Shown: piece after piece, positions 20,396-23,220 of the stretch
How positions within the stretch are numbered: position 1 is the first letter of the stretch
How the letters are laid out: every line of letters starts with the position of its first letter
From: Conidiobolus incongruus B7586
Lineage: Eukaryota; Entomophthoromycota; Entomophthoromycetes; Entomophthorales; Conidiobolaceae
Direction of reading: 5' to 3'
Assembly: GCA_000697335.1 (NCBI GenBank)
Contig: JNEM01010396.1
Coordinates: forward strand, 1-23,220
DNA length: 23,220 bases
Program-made: the position numbers and the translations under genes
Notes under the pieces: generated by a model
Told to the model about the DNA's origin: nothing
Database searches by the model: none
What the model saw: only the letters and a program-made list of their open reading frames with translations

Positions 20396-21994
20396 CCTGA
20401 AAAAATGGTTGTAAGATAAAGAAAAAACAATTGCTTGAATTAATACTTATAAACCTATCTGGACTTAATCATGTGATTTCTTAGTTTTTCGTGTTCAGTG
20501 AAATATGCGATATTCATAACCTAAAATCATTACCAGAAAGTTCTCAATGAGATTTTAAATTTATTAAATTACTTAGTGTAACTAAAACTTTCGGCTCAGC
20601 TATTATTCATTGAATAAATCAATCCATCGTTAAAGTGACTTAAAGTATTTAATTCATTAATCCATTGTAGATGTTATGTAATGATCCGATTATTAATTAT
20701 ATACTCTGTTAAATATCAATATTAATTTGTGAAAGTTGACCATGATGTAGTCAAATGGGGTAAACAAATTATGACCTTTTGATTTTAAAGTTGATTATAT
20801 GAAAAATATGTCATAATTGACTAATGATATACTTTTTATTCAATGACTTAGCCATTGAAATGGCTTAATATTTAATAATTATTGCAGCTTTTTCTGTGCT
20901 TGAGTAGATTTAATAATATAAATATCTGTTCAATTGTTCTTATAAATAGAATTAAATTTACTGTTATGTTTTAATCAAGGTCTAAAATCAAATAAGTACT
21001 GCTTCATATCAGATTAAATTAAATATATCCTTAATATTATATAAAATATTGAGACTAGATATTCAGAAAATTATAATAGTGTGAATGATTTTAACCATTC
21101 AACGCTTAACTGTTTAACCCAAAGTTGAAAGTAATAATTTCAATAATTTATCCGGGTTTGAAAATTTATATTCAAATACACTTTAATCCGGAAAGTTATA
21201 TTTCGCAAATTTACCAATTTTTGTCTTAATAGTCGACAACATATAAATATAGTAAACAATCAAAATAAACTGAACAAACCATTCTTTATCTAATGTATAT
21301 TTTTTGTGCAAGAAATATAGTACAAAAGATATTTTTTTAATATGTTTCACTTTATTTATTCATAATATAATAATATTATTGTCTTGATCAAACAAGATAA
21401 AATAAAATGAAAATTAGTGTTACCTTAGTTTAACAATTTTTGGTTAGATCAAAATTTCATCTGAAAAATTTTTGTTATTATCCTTGTATAAATATGTCAG
21501 AATATATTAGTGAAATCTAATTCTTTTGAGATAAAAATATATCATTCATAGAATGTACTATCTATATTCTTATTATTAATATATAGATAAGTAACTCGAT
21601 TCAATAAAATTTTAATTTTTCCTAAAATACTTTTGCATTAAATCAAAATTCATTTCGCAATAATAGAGTAATATTGTGATTGCAAAATATCAAAAACATT
21701 AAACATTCTTCAAAGATTGATGGTAATAATATAAAGGATTTATATATTTTGTCATTTGCTGCTAGATGTATAATTAGTAAATAATAGTTAATAGATTCCT
21801 TAATATCGTTTTATCAAATTCTAATTTTCTTTGATTTAAAAGTATTTTGATTTGCTTTAAAAATATTTTTAGTTGAAGATTCTATAGCTTTAATTGAAAG
21901 TAAAATATAAATATATATTGGTAGTTTTAACAATATCAAAATCTATTAAAATAATTAAATATAAATCTTTTATGCTGAAAATAAATTATAAATA
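20396..21994. other. Intergenic, about 1.6 kb, upstream flank of the S28 gene
   Basis: Ordinary single-copy AT-rich DNA up to about 21850, then a transition into the transposon island. The promoter of the minus-strand S28 gene must be here. No coding frame, RNA gene or further S28 relic was seen. Confidence 0.4.
20446..20453 (-). promoter_or_regulatory. Possible TATA box of the intact S28 gene
   Basis: On the minus strand the sequence reads tttataag, about 50 nt before the start codon at 20395, in a region that is less AT-rich than average. Position is compatible with a short leader. It is weak evidence in AT-rich DNA. Confidence 0.25.
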
Positions 21995-23220
21995 TAATAA
22001 TATTATAATTAATAATAAGTTTTGTAATTAAAAATTTTTGTATAAAAATACTTACAATATATTGATATAATTATTTAAATAAAAATTAGATAAAAGGAAA
22101 AAAATCAAAATCAGAATTAATTCAAATAAAAAATTTATAAATAATAAATTATAGAAAGTCATATAAAATTATTTCTTTTTATTAATATTGATAACTTTTT
22201 GTTTATTTTTTATAAGCTTATAATACCAATAAAAAACTTTTCTAATTATAATTCAAAATTTATACTTTTTAGATTGAATTAATTTATTAATAGGAATTTT
22301 GTTTTTTATCAACTTATAAATTAACTATATAAAAGAATTATAATTAAAAGATTATAATTATAAAAATATATTATATATGGTAATTTTTGTTAATTTATTC
22401 ATATTAAATATTTAATTCAACTTTAGATTTATATATTTTATAAATATTAGCCTAAATAATAGCTTATTTAGACTATATTAATAATATTAATTAGATATAA
22501 TTTAATTAAAAAAATAATTTAAATTTTATTATTTTTTTATTAGGAATTATATAATAATAATATATAGTATTTTAATCCATTGCAATAATTAATATTAATT
22601 TATCAATTAAATACTTAGTTGAAAAAATTTATAAAAGCGGTTGATTTGATTTGATTTAATTTAATTCATTAATTTATATTTTAATGAAAGATTATATAAA
22701 AAGATCTAAGATTTATCAATTATAATGATTTATTCCACAAACCCTGTTTTTTAGATATAACTTAATAAGGTTTATTAAGTAATATTTACTGTAGCTTTTT
22801 TTTAAGTTTTAAATAAATTATAAAATAATAATTTTAAATTTTTATTAATTAATTTGAATTTAAATTTTAATATATATATATATAATACTTTTATAAAATA
22901 TATTAAAATATCTATATAATTTTTTATTTGTAATTTAAAGGTTTATATTAATATTATTTTGAATTTTATTAATATTTAAAAAAATAACAATAAAAGTCAA
23001 TATACTAGATTTTAATAAATTTTGGATAATTTCTCTACTAGCTTTGAAATAATTAATATAATAATAAAGAGTTAATTTATAGAATATTTTATTTTCTAAA
23101 GTTATTTATAGATTTTAAATAATTTTATATTATTCATTATTAAGATCTATTAAAGCTAAAATAAAAGATTTTGATGATTATTATTCAATTCAAATATAAT
23201 TATATTAAATAACAAACTTT
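21995..23220 (-). mobile_element. Mariner-type DNA transposon, copy E (5' end beyond window edge)
   Basis: Read on the minus strand from 23220 it matches copy B from inside the left terminal repeat (about 1060) to about 2210. Landmarks are the terminal-repeat block at 23160-23220, ttattaaaatctagtatatt (about 23005-23024), the stretch around 22800-22870, and aatcaaatcaaatcaaccgc (about 22636-22655), matching 1610-1628. The 3' limit is near taataataagttttgtaatt (about 22009-22028). It is the most AT-rich copy, and 22801-22860 has no C. It keeps GAT for the first catalytic Asp (22717-22715), where copy B has AAT, but the HDN motif is lost. No open frame remains. Confidence 0.75.
23150..23220 (-). 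repeat. Partial 5' terminal repeat of mariner copy E
   Basis: The plus strand reads aaaataaaagattttgatga, then ttattattcaattcaaatat, then attaaataacaaactt, the same series as 2399-2470 of copy B. The outer part of the repeat lies outside the window. Confidence 0.7.

Noticed and set aside
1-23220. CRISPR arrays, tRNA or rRNA genes
   Set aside because: No regularly spaced direct repeats and no cloverleaf with the conserved GGTTCGANNCC arm were found on either strand by eye; introns and gene families mark this as nuclear eukaryotic DNA.

Overview
The window is eukaryotic and very AT-rich. Genes are small and broken by many introns of 47-71 nt, with GTAA/GTAT donors, TAG/CAG acceptors and CTAAT/CTAAC-like branch sites. 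The gene content (VTC1 polyphosphate subunit, Cwc2-type splicing factor, RNase III-fold mitoribosomal protein, EH-domain endocytic protein, secreted S28 peptidases) points to a fungus. The extreme AT content and secreted S28 paralogs suggest an early-diverging, possibly Entomophthoromycotina-like lineage, but that placement is inference.

Layout. 1-3155: transposon island with three copies of one mariner-type DNA transposon. One copy (918-2601) keeps both ends, with inverted repeats of about 235 bp and TA flanks; it sits inside an older minus-strand copy and next to a truncated plus-strand copy. 3796-4252: VTC1-like gene, 2 exons. 5402-6539: RNase III-fold mitoribosomal protein gene, 7 exons. 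6933-8331 (minus): Cwc2/Cwf2 splicing factor, 6 exons including a 14-nt micro-exon. 9652-10089: DUF423/TMEM256 membrane protein. 10462-12210: protein with two EH domains, 5 exons, the first only 4 nt. 12827-14256 (minus): broken S28 serine peptidase. 14540-15761 (minus): another mariner copy. 15764-18982: a long stretch without a gene, with one faint secreted-protein relic. 18983-20395 (minus): intact, intronless secreted S28 peptidase, paralog of the broken one. 21995-23220 (minus): a further mariner copy running off the window.

The functional genes are a set of unrelated housekeeping genes plus a tandem S28 pair now separated by a transposon. The most striking points are: (a) all three extreme-AT islands are copies of the same mariner family, and the differences between copies are mostly C-to-T or G-to-A, as if by a RIP-like or methyl-C deamination process; (b) an almost identical tract of about 140 bp around the catalytic serine shared by the living and dead S28 genes, whose flanks are clearly diverged, which suggests gene conversion; (c) minimal exons (4 nt and 14 nt). 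I did not find a convincing new multi-gene system.
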